Below are positions 42,144 through 51,111 of a stretch of DNA of 64,000 bases, piece by piece. Positions within the stretch are counted from its first letter, which is position 1. Each line of letters starts with the position of its first letter. The stretch covers positions 697,667-761,666 of the forward strand of contig NC_011669.1 of NCBI RefSeq assembly GCF_000150955.2. Direction: 5' to 3'. Below the pieces are notes generated by a model. The model was not told where the DNA came from. It saw nothing but the letters and a program-made list of their open reading frames with translations, and did no database searches. Origin of the DNA: Phaeodactylum tricornutum CCAP 1055/1 (taxonomy: Eukaryota; Bacillariophyta; Bacillariophyceae; Surirellales; Neidiaceae). Position numbers and translations under genes: made by a program.

Positions 42144-42716
42144 CTATTTGGTAAAGGCTTTGCTTTTGGCGTTTTCTTCAGTCCTTTCTTTGATTGCCTG
42201 CTTCCCTTTTCGTTGTAAATCGGTCAACGCCATGTCTTCCAAAAGCTCTTGTTGATCAATGGAGTTATCTTTTTGTGCAATAACGACTGGTGATTTAACT
42301 TTGGTCGCATGATTTTGAGCTCCCAGGTAGCGACCCTTCGCCCAGGCTCGCACTCGTTGTCTATCCACAACGACGGGCATGTCTCGATCTCCTTTGCCAC
42401 CCTTGCGAGGGGTGAGGTGAACCACCTGACAGGATTCACGATGGTATAAAAACGGAGGGGTTCGCTGGGTCAACAAGGACATCACTGCTTCCGCGGAAGG
42501 ATCCCTTAAAATGTCTAAACGTTCAACGCGAACGCCTAATTCTTTTTCAACCTCTTTCACAGCCTTTTCCATCGCATCGCATTCTGGAATCAACCCCGGC
42601 GGAACCTTGAAGAACAACAGTGGGTTGTATTTCGTTTTCGAAAGGAGTGGGATCCGGACTGCTTCGGCCAATGCGAGCACCATGAAAGTTTGAAAAACAC
42701 ATCTTAGACCAGTCAT
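42144..42716 (-). CDS. small secretory/organellar protein with thioredoxin-like fold, no CxxC
   Basis: A 190-residue intronless frame. Residues 1-21 (MTGLRCVFQTFMVLALAEAV) form a signal peptide or short leader. The core (NPLLFFKVPPGLIPECDAME, then VRVERLDILRDPSAEAVMSL and TQRTPPFLYHRESCQVVH) has the beta-alpha-beta-alpha and cis-Pro-like TPPFLY layout of thioredoxin-fold proteins. A catalytic Cys-x-x-Cys is absent, so it would not be a classical oxidoreductase. The C-terminal half is basic (TPRKGGKGDRD) and helical. I cannot name a family. A decayed copy of its C-terminal half lies directly downstream (41796-42100). Confidence 0.65.
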   Translation of the reverse strand: MTGLRCVFQTFMVLALAEAVRIPLLSKTKYNPLLFFKVPPGLIPECDAMEKAVKEVEKELGVRVERLDILRDPSAEAVMSLLTQRTPPFLYHRESCQVVHLTPRKGGKGDRDMPVVVDRQRVRAWAKGRYLGAQNHATKVKSPVVIAQKDNSIDQQELLEDMALTDLQRKGKQAIKERTEENAKSKAFTK

Positions 42717-43272
42717 ACTAGCTGTAAGCTTAGGTACACGATTTTTCTGAAGTGGAGACGTTGGAAACGAAAGTGTTCAGCATCGCGATCGCGACTTCTA
42801 CTAGCGTCCTCGTTGCCCCTCACGTGATCCGTATAAACCTACCACTACGCTCTCTAGTAGTAGAGACCTTCTGACGAAGGAGTGAAGCTTCCCGCGTGGA
42901 AGTGTACCCATTGGAAAGCGTGAGTAAATTAAAATTGATACGCAAACGGGACTGCGAAGTTCCATCCATTCGCTTTCTCAGCGCGGAACCGAGCGCCTGT
43001 ACGAAGTCCGGATTGGGAGCCGCATGTGGTTTTTTTTTTGTGACCGAGCCAGATTATCTCTCGAGCTTCGCGATTTTGTCCGTCTGCGTTCCATTGTTAG
43101 GACTCTTTGCCCCCAACTCTTTCTCCTTTCTTTACACAAACTCTCATTTGGGACTCACCGCCACTACATAAAAGACACTGCATTTAGCACACGTCTTTTT
43201 TACAACTTTCTGTTTACAAAAGAGTAGAGATACGAGGGCAGTGCAGGAGCTAGAAAGAATAGTTGAAGTATC
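42717..43272. other. divergent promoter region, no gene seen
   Basis: Lies between the thioredoxin-like gene (minus) and organellar IF-2 (plus). A 91-codon plus-strand frame has no support. No clear motif. Confidence 0.5.
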
Positions 43273-46247
43273 ATGCTAAGACTTGCTGCGTCGGCAACAA
43301 AACGCCGATCGTTGTCGTTTTCAGGTTGTCGAGTCAGAGCAGCGTTTTCATCCGGATCAGGGGCTCTTTCTGATACACGGAGATTAAATAGCACGCTGAG
43401 GGATGACGACGAAGCTCCATCCTGGAAGGATGGTAAGCAGCGTGACAGAAAGAGTCGAACCCATATCAGTGTGAAACCAAGAAGATGGGGCAGCAAGACC
43501 GAACGTGGGGCATACTACGCGAACCAAAGCCAGGTTCGATCGCAAAATACGAGAGATTTTGACAGCGAGATAGAGAAGGCTAAAGAAGTGAACAATATAA
43601 TGAGCACATTCTTCGCTCGTCCGCCCAAGGAAAATTCGAACCAATCTGATTCGAAAAAAAGCGCTCGATCTTTTTTTCGTCCAACTGGTACGCAGCAACA
43701 GAAGGAAGAAGACACCCTTCGTCGAAAGTTTCTTAAAAATCCTGATTCGCTTGGTGGAAAGAATAAATCTTTGCGGTTTGACTTAGGCTTGGTCAATTTG
43801 AATACTCCTGGACCAAAAATGTCTTCATCCAAAAGGGAGAGGAGCGTCGGTCAACAGACTCGTCCCCCCAAAAATTTGACTCGCCTTTGTCGGAGTTTCT
43901 CCAATCGATGCTGTCTGACAAAAATAAGAATGTTCAACGCGATAGTCAGACAAGTCCAAAAAGGATACTGGATTATCAAAAACCAAAGTGGCGTTTGCAA
44001 TCCCAAAAATCTCGGGAATCCACATTAGGCCTCCGCCAACAGCGGCAGGACGACAAGAGAAAGCGTATCGACGGTAGAGCTGGACGACGCCCCGATAGTA
44101 TGCAGTATCGACGCTCGAGAGCCTCTCACATTAAAAAAACAGCCCCTGTTTTTGTCGATCCTAAATCGCTGATAGCTGTCATTCCGAACCATTCTCTTTC
44201 ACTCTCCGAAACTTCCCGCCTCTTTCGCGAAAAAGCCATAGAGCTAAGGAAAACCCTTCGCTCGATTGGAGAGTACTCGAAAGAGGATCACCAAAAGTCA
44301 GATGAAGACTTGATTGTCGGAGTGGAGACAATGGAACTTATCGCGATAGAACTTGGGCGGTCGTTCCAACGTGCTAAAAGCCGTGAGTCTCAAGACGATG
44401 AGGCCCTACTAATGCAGCGCCGTGCTGCGGCAAATGAAGAAGTCCAAGAAGGCCAGGTACCCTATGAAAGCTTGCCCCCGAGACCACCCGTTGTCTGCAT
44501 TATGGGTCATGTTGATCATGGTAAGACGACTTTAATGGATGCACTTAGACGGCGAGCTCAAGGTGGTGTTCCTTCCAGTTCCAAGAAGAAAAAGAAAGAC
44601 AAAGGCAAAGCGAAAGGTAAAGGAACTCCAAAAGGAGGTGGAGACGTTGCTGGGACAGAGGCGGGGGGTATCACGCAAGTAATCAGCGCTTTTCAAGTAC
44701 CCTTATTGGATCATGCTGTCGGCGCTGTTACATTTTTAGACACACCGGGCCATGCTGCCTTTAAAACAATGAGGCAGTCAGGTTCCGATGCGGCTGATAT
44801 CCTTGTTTTGGTGATTGCAGCAGATGATGGAGTATCCGAACAAACTGTTGAGATTTTGGATTTTTACAAGTCAATCATTACTAGCTCAGGTGGTTCTGGA
44901 ATATCGTTAGTCATTGCAATGAACAAGATCGACAAACCCGGAATCGAAGTAGACGAGGCTCGCATGCGAATTGAGAGTCAATTATTGGAACATGGTATCC
45001 TAACGGAGGGTATGCCTTCTGATCAGGATGGGGAATATGGTCCTCCTGTTCAGCTTGTACCGGTTTCTGGGCTTACGGGACAAGGATTAGACGATTTAAT
45101 TGAAGGCTTGGTTTTACAGAGTGAGGTGATGGATCTTAGGGCCGACGATTCTACGCGTTGCGAAGGCATCATCATGGATGCAAAAGTCGACAAAGGTCTG
45201 GGCATTGTTGCTGATTGTATCATTCGATGGGGTTCTTTGGAAAAAGGCAACATAGTTGTCAGTGGCACAAACACAGGGAAAGTGAGACTTCTCAAGGATG
45301 TAAGCAACAAACAACTTTTGAGAGGCGTACCATCACAGCCAGTCCGAATAATCGGTTTCGATACTGTGCCAAAAGCCGGTGAGCCCATAGTCTGTGTAGC
45401 ATCCGAGGAAGCAGCAGATCAGCTTATTGCGAGTCGGCAAGCTGCTTTATCTGCCAAAACAGAATCCGTGACGCAAAACAAAAATGATGCAGAAATACAA
45501 AGTGCAGGGAAGCACCTTATGAACTTTCGATGGCGGGAAGCCTTTGAAGAGAAACATGGACTGGAAGGCGAGGACGAATCGCAAATTCGCATCCCAGTCA
45601 TCTTGCGCGCCGACGCCGACGGTACTTTGGACGCAATTCGGGACTCTCTTGTCGCTATTGCTGATGAATCTACATTAAATGTCTGCATCGACCCCATAAA
45701 GGTGGGAGTGGGCCCACTTCATGCCACGGATATCGAAATGGCCAAGGAATGTGGTGCCTCAATTTTTTGCTTCAATTTGAAAAATGAACAAACGATTGCT
45801 AGCATGGCTGAGAGTGAAGGCATATCATTGGTTTCAAATGACGTCATTTACCGACTGCTTGAAGACGCGAAGAATGAATTTGTTAAGCATTTCCCATGTA
45901 CCCCATTCGAGATTGTTCATGGTCGAGGAAAAGTCCAGGCCGTTTTTGACATCGGAGGTATCGAAAATCGAGTCGCTGGTCTAAACATTTCAGAAGGGAT
46001 TTTTTATAGAGAGAAGTGCAAAGGAAAGAATGGCCAACTGGAGGCCAAGTATCGCGTCTTTCGCGACGGTAAGCCCCTTACTCCTATGGACGCACTTGGA
46101 GCGACTAGTTTGAAGCACTTCAAAAATGACGTTAATGAACTATCGAATGGGAAAGATTGTGGGCTATCGCTGGACGGCTTTGACAACTACCAAACAGGAG
46201 ACGTCATCGAATGCTTTTCGATTGAGATGAGGCAGGAATTCGTTTAG
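43273..46247 (+). CDS. organellar (probably mitochondrial) translation initiation factor IF-2, one frame break
   Basis: The N-terminal part, from the ATG at 43273, starts MLRLAASATKRRSLSFSGCR, an Arg/Ser-rich presequence of mitochondrial type, followed by a charged linker. The GTPase core lies in another frame from about 43870 on. It has G1 IMGHVDHGKTTLMDALRRRA, G2 GGITQVISAFQV, G3 FLDTPGHAAFKTMRQSG, G4 AMNKIDKPG and G5 VSGLTGQGLDD. Domains II to IV follow, with VIYRLLEDAKNEF and a C-terminal tRNA-binding barrel. Both frames are open across 43785-44028, and the break best fits the run of six C at 43864-43869. One extra C would make a single protein, and no good GT-AG intron solves it. IF-2 brings formyl-Met-tRNA to the organellar 30S subunit. 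Confidence 0.85.
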
Positions 46248-46339
46248 GTGTCGTCGCTGTCCAACCTTTGTGATGCTGCTATATCCAACGAATCGGTGCT
46301 CCTCTTGGTTAATAACAACGCATCCCCTTACTGTTAATA

Positions 46340-47446
46340 TTACTCGGGAAGAGTTAGAATTTCCACGCCATTTTCGGTAATGTGTATAGTATGTTCAAAT
46401 TGGGCAGCTAGGCTTCCATCAGCGGTAGCAACAGTCCAATCGTCGTCCCATTCGTAGCACGTAGAAGCGCCATTGGTCAACATTGGTTCAATAGTAAAAA
46501 TCATTCCGGGTTTTAAAACAACCTTGTCAGTGTTTCGATAATGTTTGACGTATGGGGCGATATGGAATTCATCCGCAATACCATGGCCGCGATACTTTTC
46601 GACTGAGCTTAATCCGTAGGATTCGGCCACGTCTTGAATGGCTGAGCCAACGCTAGAAAGACAGCTACCCGGTTTGCACGTTTCTATGCCGGCATAGAGA
46701 CTCTCCCGTGCTGCCTGTACTAATCGGCGCGCATCCAAAAAATGCGACTCGTCGTCCTTCTTGTCAAATTGCATTCGATACGGTACACCACGCCAATCGA
46801 CGCCACCGCCTTCGTCTTTCTCTTGACTATCCCCTACAATAACAGTTGCACAGTTATCGCCGTGAACTCCATTCAAAAAGCAACTGACATCAAAAGAGAC
46901 TATGTCACCGAACTGCAGAGGCCTATAATCTGGAATACCGTGGCAAATTACCTCATTCACAGACGAGCACAAAGACTTTGGAAACCAACAGTAATTCAGT
47001 GGGCTCGGGTAGGCATTCGCTTCCACGATTGCTTCGTGGACGGCAGTATCAATCTCATCAGTTGTAACCCCCGGTTTCGCGAGAGAGCATGCTAAATCCA
47101 AAACACTTCGGGCCAAACGGGCCGCATCAGTCATTCGCTTTAGCGAAACTTTGTCGTGCAACACAATGTCATCGCCATAGCGGCTCACAGGAAGTATACC
47201 GGAATCGGCGTATGGCGGACGCACAATATGTGAAGGAACTTTTTTGGTGGCCGATTGAGGGTACGCAATGATTGGAGTACGCTTGACATGCCAGAACGTT
47301 TCATCAGTAGCGTTTGTAGAAAAGAAAGCGGTCGAACATAGAGACGAAGAGGGCTCAATGTACCTCAATCCCGGACGCAATCCTCTCCAGAGAGTTTTTA
47401 TACTCATGTTGAACGCCACCCCACTCTTGGTCGCTGTGCGAGCCAA
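46340..47446 (-). CDS. organellar methionine aminopeptidase type 1 (MAP1D-like)
   Basis: A 368-residue intronless frame. The leader (MARTATKSGVAFNMSIKTLW and onward to FFSTNATDE) is rich in Arg, Ser and Thr, and suggests mitochondrial or dual organellar import. The catalytic domain starts near residue 100. The five metal ligands are visible: Asp in DIVSFDVSCFLNGVHGDNCA (both Asp), His in KYRGHGIADEFHIAPYVKHY, Glu in GMIFTIEPMLTNGA and Glu in AQFEHTIHIT. LNYCWFPKSLCSSVNEVICH with the substrate His is typical of type 1. It removes the initiator Met from organelle-made or imported proteins. There is an insertion near residue 210 (QEKDEGGGVDWRGVPYRMQF). It converges with IF-2, 92 bp apart. Confidence 0.92.
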   Translation of the reverse strand: MARTATKSGVAFNMSIKTLWRGLRPGLRYIEPSSSLCSTAFFSTNATDETFWHVKRTPIIAYPQSATKKVPSHIVRPPYADSGILPVSRYGDDIVLHDKVSLKRMTDAARLARSVLDLACSLAKPGVTTDEIDTAVHEAIVEANAYPSPLNYCWFPKSLCSSVNEVICHGIPDYRPLQFGDIVSFDVSCFLNGVHGDNCATVIVGDSQEKDEGGGVDWRGVPYRMQFDKKDDESHFLDARRLVQAARESLYAGIETCKPGSCLSSVGSAIQDVAESYGLSSVEKYRGHGIADEFHIAPYVKHYRNTDKVVLKPGMIFTIEPMLTNGASTCYEWDDDWTVATADGSLAAQFEHTIHITENGVEILTLPE

Positions 47447-47761
47447 TCTACAGTCGCACTATATCGTTGGTAAGTGACAGTGTTCACAGCCAATGCCTCT
47501 ATTTTAACTGTCTTCAAAGTCAATGGCTTCGTGTTGCCTATGGCAATTTATAGGTAACATCAACAGTAAAGAAGCCGATGTGATGAGAGGCATAGAGTAG
47601 TTTTACCTGTCAAAAGTATTTCCATTGTGCAAATAACCCAAACCCCTTAAGAGAAGACTGTCCTACCATCCGGTAGCTACGCAAGCGAACAACACGGATG
47701 TTGTTTATTTTCAGTCCAAGCCTTTGTACATCACTGCAACACTTTTTTTTTCTTGGAAGCA
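47447..47761. other. intergenic, no gene seen
   Basis: Upstream of the aminopeptidase gene, downstream of the double-DUF6824 gene. It contains several ACAGT/ACTGT motifs (around 47478, 47505 and 47569). No gene. Confidence 0.5.
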
Positions 47762-49249
47762 TTAAATCGACGTCAAGCCATGTGAGCCGCCTGCGCTTTG
47801 ATGGCTAGACATAGCGCCATCTGGCATACCATCAAAAACACGATCCATTGCTTCCACGACGGACGCGTCTACAGCTTCACTGGTTGAGGAAGCGCCCATG
47901 TCCTGATCTTCCAAGAGTGGAATCGCTTCATTATCGGACTGATACGGATCTTGATGGCGCTGACTGTGCTGATGCAGTTGAAGTCGCATGTTTTCCTGGT
48001 GCTCCCGGTACTGCTGAGAAATGCCAATATTCAGCGGTTCCGCAGTTGTGTCTACATTGTGTTTTCGTAGCTTCCGGAGCTTCCGACGCTCTTCTCGTTC
48101 GCGCCGATCAGGGCGATCTATGTCTCGCATCACTTGGCAAGCCTTGTGTATTGCTTTCTCGTCCGCAAGCTCTTCCCAGGCACCTTCGACCCCCTTGGGT
48201 GGTAGGATCCAGTTGTCCGACTTGTGGGCCGTCTTCATATCTACTCGCTTCAAGAAACGCCCAGGGGGTTCCAAGCTTCGGATGATGGTAACCATTTCAG
48301 TTGCCAAAGCTCGCTTTTCTGTATAGTTTGCAGAATCAAATTGCGCTTTGCGCTCCAACGCAAGATGGCGGAGGCGAGCATTTCCCACGTGTCCGTTGAC
48401 ATAGGCTCCGCGTCCACATAAAATATCGTATTCGTGCACTCCGTATGGATTTTCCACAATCGGTTGGTCAGGACATGGTGGTGGCGGTAGCGGAAGATCA
48501 TCCAGCGGCGTTGTTGTAGCGCGAACGCGCTTCTTTCCAGAGTTTGCTGATAGCTCTCGCTGTGCGATCCGATCCGGACGTCGATGATCACGCATCACCT
48601 GGCAAGCTTTTAGAATCGCCTGTTCCATTGTCATCTCATACCAGGGTCCCTTGTCGACCTTGCGCTTGAGGAAACGTGACCCGTAATTGGAAACTGTAGC
48701 AGTTACAATCTCAGTGGCGATCCGTCGTTTCGCAGCATGATTTGCGGCTTCAAATTCCGGCTTGCGAATGAAGCTGAAGGCTCGAAACTTTTTGTTGCCT
48801 TCGTGTGCATTAACCGACGCACCGCGTCCAGAAAGGACATCGTGGACGGCAGGTTCCCAAATCGCATCCTTCTCCATGACGGACTGCTGCGCTAGTTCTT
48901 GGACTTCATGTTGTTGGGGTTGCTCCGGTTGGTCTATGTGAGTATTGTCAACTAGGTCTCCGATAGCAGCATTAATATTACTGACAAGTTGCGTATGCTG
49001 ATTGATACCTCCTTCCATCAAATGTGCTTGGTGTACACTAGCATTGGCATGTTCTACTAGAGGATCGTGAGCATCAGCCACCGCTTGGTCATGGTCCGTG
49101 TGGTCAAGATTGGGGTCCGCGCGTAGCGTCGGTAGATCGTGTAAGTGGTGACCCAACACCACCGGAATGGCACTGGCGTCGACCACAGTTTCGGCTTTGC
49201 GCTGTCCCGAGATATCCGCTTCGGATAACGTCTCGTTCGGAACGTTCAT
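47762..49249 (-). CDS. protein with two DUF6824 domains
   Basis: A 495-residue intronless frame. Residues 1-125 are acidic and His/Gln-rich. Domain 1 (about 135-225) starts HDVLSGRGASVNAHEGNKKF and continues AANHAAKRRIATEIVTATVS, GSRFLKRKVDKGPWYEMTME and ILKACQVMRDHRRPDR. Domain 2 (about 270-390) repeats the pattern: YDILCGRGAYVNGHVGNARL, SANYTEKRALATEMVTIIRS, GRFLKRVDM and IHKACQVMRDIDRPDRRERE. The second domain has a longer loop before the final helix (WILPPKGVEGAWEELADEKA). A basic stretch (RRKLRKLRKH) and a Gln/His-rich tail follow. Two DUF6824 units in one chain and the basic segments suggest a nucleic-acid-binding protein, by inference. A single-domain relative lies at 18145-19275. Confidence 0.82.
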   Translation of the reverse strand: MNVPNETLSEADISGQRKAETVVDASAIPVVLGHHLHDLPTLRADPNLDHTDHDQAVADAHDPLVEHANASVHQAHLMEGGINQHTQLVSNINAAIGDLVDNTHIDQPEQPQQHEVQELAQQSVMEKDAIWEPAVHDVLSGRGASVNAHEGNKKFRAFSFIRKPEFEAANHAAKRRIATEIVTATVSNYGSRFLKRKVDKGPWYEMTMEQAILKACQVMRDHRRPDRIAQRELSANSGKKRVRATTTPLDDLPLPPPPCPDQPIVENPYGVHEYDILCGRGAYVNGHVGNARLRHLALERKAQFDSANYTEKRALATEMVTIIRSLEPPGRFLKRVDMKTAHKSDNWILPPKGVEGAWEELADEKAIHKACQVMRDIDRPDRREREERRKLRKLRKHNVDTTAEPLNIGISQQYREHQENMRLQLHQHSQRHQDPYQSDNEAIPLLEDQDMGASSTSEAVDASVVEAMDRVFDGMPDGAMSSHQSAGGSHGLTSI

Positions 49250-49687
49250 TTTTTTCAGAAAGCGTGATCAAGTCTTGCGATCCAAAAGATGTGACCAAAA
49301 CTTTCAAACGTTCAATTGTTGAGTCGACTGGTTCGTTGCGGTCGAAATGGTCGTTGCAGTCAATGGGATCGAACACCGCTTGATCTACACGAGCGATCGA
49401 GACGGTAAAGCAATGGTAGCGCTATGTATAATTCGTACCGTATTCTACGGAATTTTCCCTCAAAAATAAGATACCTGGAACCACAAGTCGTCGTCCGTGC
49501 TCTGACAATGTCTCTATTTACAGTTACTGTGAGCCTAACTGTAAGCCACTCCGAGATCTATATCGTCTTTAACTGGGCTAACAGTAAGCTTTCCAGCCAG
49601 CAAACTTAGCACAAACCTATTCTCTAGAGTAGCCAAAGAGAGACCAGTGACGAAGGCATGTGATCAAAATTAACAGAAACTAATAAT
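49250..49687. other. intergenic with a cluster of ACAGT-type motifs
   Basis: Lies between the double-DUF6824 gene and the proteasome-like gene, both on the minus strand. The segment 49518-49588 contains four copies of the TTACAGTT/TAACTGTAAG-type motif. No gene is seen. Confidence 0.6.
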
Positions 49688-50542
49688 CTAAATTGTTGTT
49701 ACCGGCTCCCGAGCCCTGGCTAACGACGATTCGATTCTTCCGAAAGAATTTGATCGGACATTTAAAAAGCAACATCCGCGAACTTGCCCTCTGCAGAATG
49801 AATCTCGTTTCAGACTCCAAAGCTCTAATCGATCGTCGACTCCATCTTTTGTCTCCATTTTTGTGACGGCCTGCAGGAGTGCCGGTGTAGACCCGTCGGC
49901 AGCCACACATGCATCGTAAGTTTCTTCTAGAATATTCATGGAGAGGTCCTGGTCTTTTCCAGCTGCACAGAAGTTACAGTCCTCCATCACCCCACCGGGG
50001 TCCGTTCGAAATAAGCGCGTTTCCCCATTCATAGATACGTCGACGCCAGCTACAATCGCGGTGCACCCCAATGGCCGTGCCCCACCAACACGCGTCAGCT
50101 CATGCTGTAGGGCGGCCGCTTCGCGGGCCACTTCAGACGTTGTTGGTGCTTCGCCCATGCTAAGACGATGTCGCTGACAAAAGGACCGCAATGAGGACGC
50201 CAAGACTCGTGCATCCCCCGCGAAGCCTGCCGTAAAAATCCAAATGTGTTCGTCTATGCGGTGAACTTTTTGCCCAGGTATCATAGAAGCCGAAGCAGCT
50301 TGCCGGATGAAGACAAATACTTCGTGATCAGTCTTCAGCGCCAGAATCGGTACACCACGATTCGAAGCTTCCATTCCGTATTCCACTTGAAGAAGACGGC
50401 CGGAAGGATCGAAGGTTGTGATGGATCGATCGTACTTGGGAGCCGCAACAGTACGAACAACCACTCGTTGGCGCGAGTGAGCGGCGTGCACCAACGTCCA
50501 GGTCTTGGCCAAGCACAGACAGAGAAAGATCACTTGATACAT
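49688..50542 (-). CDS. 20S proteasome alpha-type subunit with N-terminal signal peptide
   Basis: A 284-residue intronless product from the ATG at 50542, which gives MYQVIFLCLCLAKTWTLVHA, a clear signal peptide. In-frame ATGs at 50602, 50620 and 50671 would add basic residues before it. Then comes PKYDRSITTFDPSGRLLQVE YGMEASNRG (broken here), the alpha-subunit signature (YD-x3-TTF-x-P-x-GRL-x-QVEY-x-x-EA), which forms the gate-side N-terminal helix. VHRIDEHIWIFTAGFAGDAR, then GGARPLGCTAIVAGVD match the beta-sandwich core. The LYMIDPSG-type segment is changed to LFRTDPGGVMEDCNFCAAGK. Normal alpha subunits have no leader. The most likely site is the periplastidial compartment, where symbiont-derived proteasome subunits would act. 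Its C terminus lacks the usual long acidic helix. Confidence 0.82.
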   Translation of the reverse strand: MYQVIFLCLCLAKTWTLVHAAHSRQRVVVRTVAAPKYDRSITTFDPSGRLLQVEYGMEASNRGVPILALKTDHEVFVFIRQAASASMIPGQKVHRIDEHIWIFTAGFAGDARVLASSLRSFCQRHRLSMGEAPTTSEVAREAAALQHELTRVGGARPLGCTAIVAGVDVSMNGETRLFRTDPGGVMEDCNFCAAGKDQDLSMNILEETYDACVAADGSTPALLQAVTKMETKDGVDDRLELWSLKRDSFCRGQVRGCCFLNVRSNSFGRIESSLARAREPVTTI

Positions 50543-51111
50543 TGGATCGTGAACACGATTCCTATCCGGAAACCGATGTCGCCGCTTTCCCGAACTTTTC
50601 ATATGATGTCTCGCATGCATGGTTTTGTATAAAATGCTTGCCTCTGACGTGATGGCGTTCCAAGATTCCAACAGAAAAGAACTATCCCCCTACCCTCTGG
50701 CTGAAGATCTACTTACACTTAGACTGACTAGATATCTGTTTGTTGATCAATCCTTGGTTGACGGCAATCTTTGCTCCTGGGATCCGAACAAGTGATTGCT
50801 CATTGACTTGCATTATTCATGGCCTTTTCAATAGCCGGGATAATAAATAAGACAAGGAGCGGATTTCACGAAAAATAGGGTGCCACACTCGATACTCCCT
50901 AGCGCTTGGCTTACCATTAAAAACATGTCTAATTTGCTTTTTTGTGCTTTCCGTTCATATTTATAGAAAGGGGCTCGGATGACATCATTTCAAGAAAGCT
51001 ACAATTGTTCCCACCCAACCAGTTCTTCCTGGACTGTTTCTAGCGACCGAAATCTACGGCAGCAATGGACCCTTGACGATTGTGACGAAGGCATTAAACG
51101 AGCAAGAAACC
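50543..51111. other. divergent promoter region
   Basis: Lies between the proteasome-like gene (minus) and the plastid Rdx-like gene (plus). No supported gene; a frame at 50979-51317 overlaps the next CDS in another frame. Confidence 0.5.
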
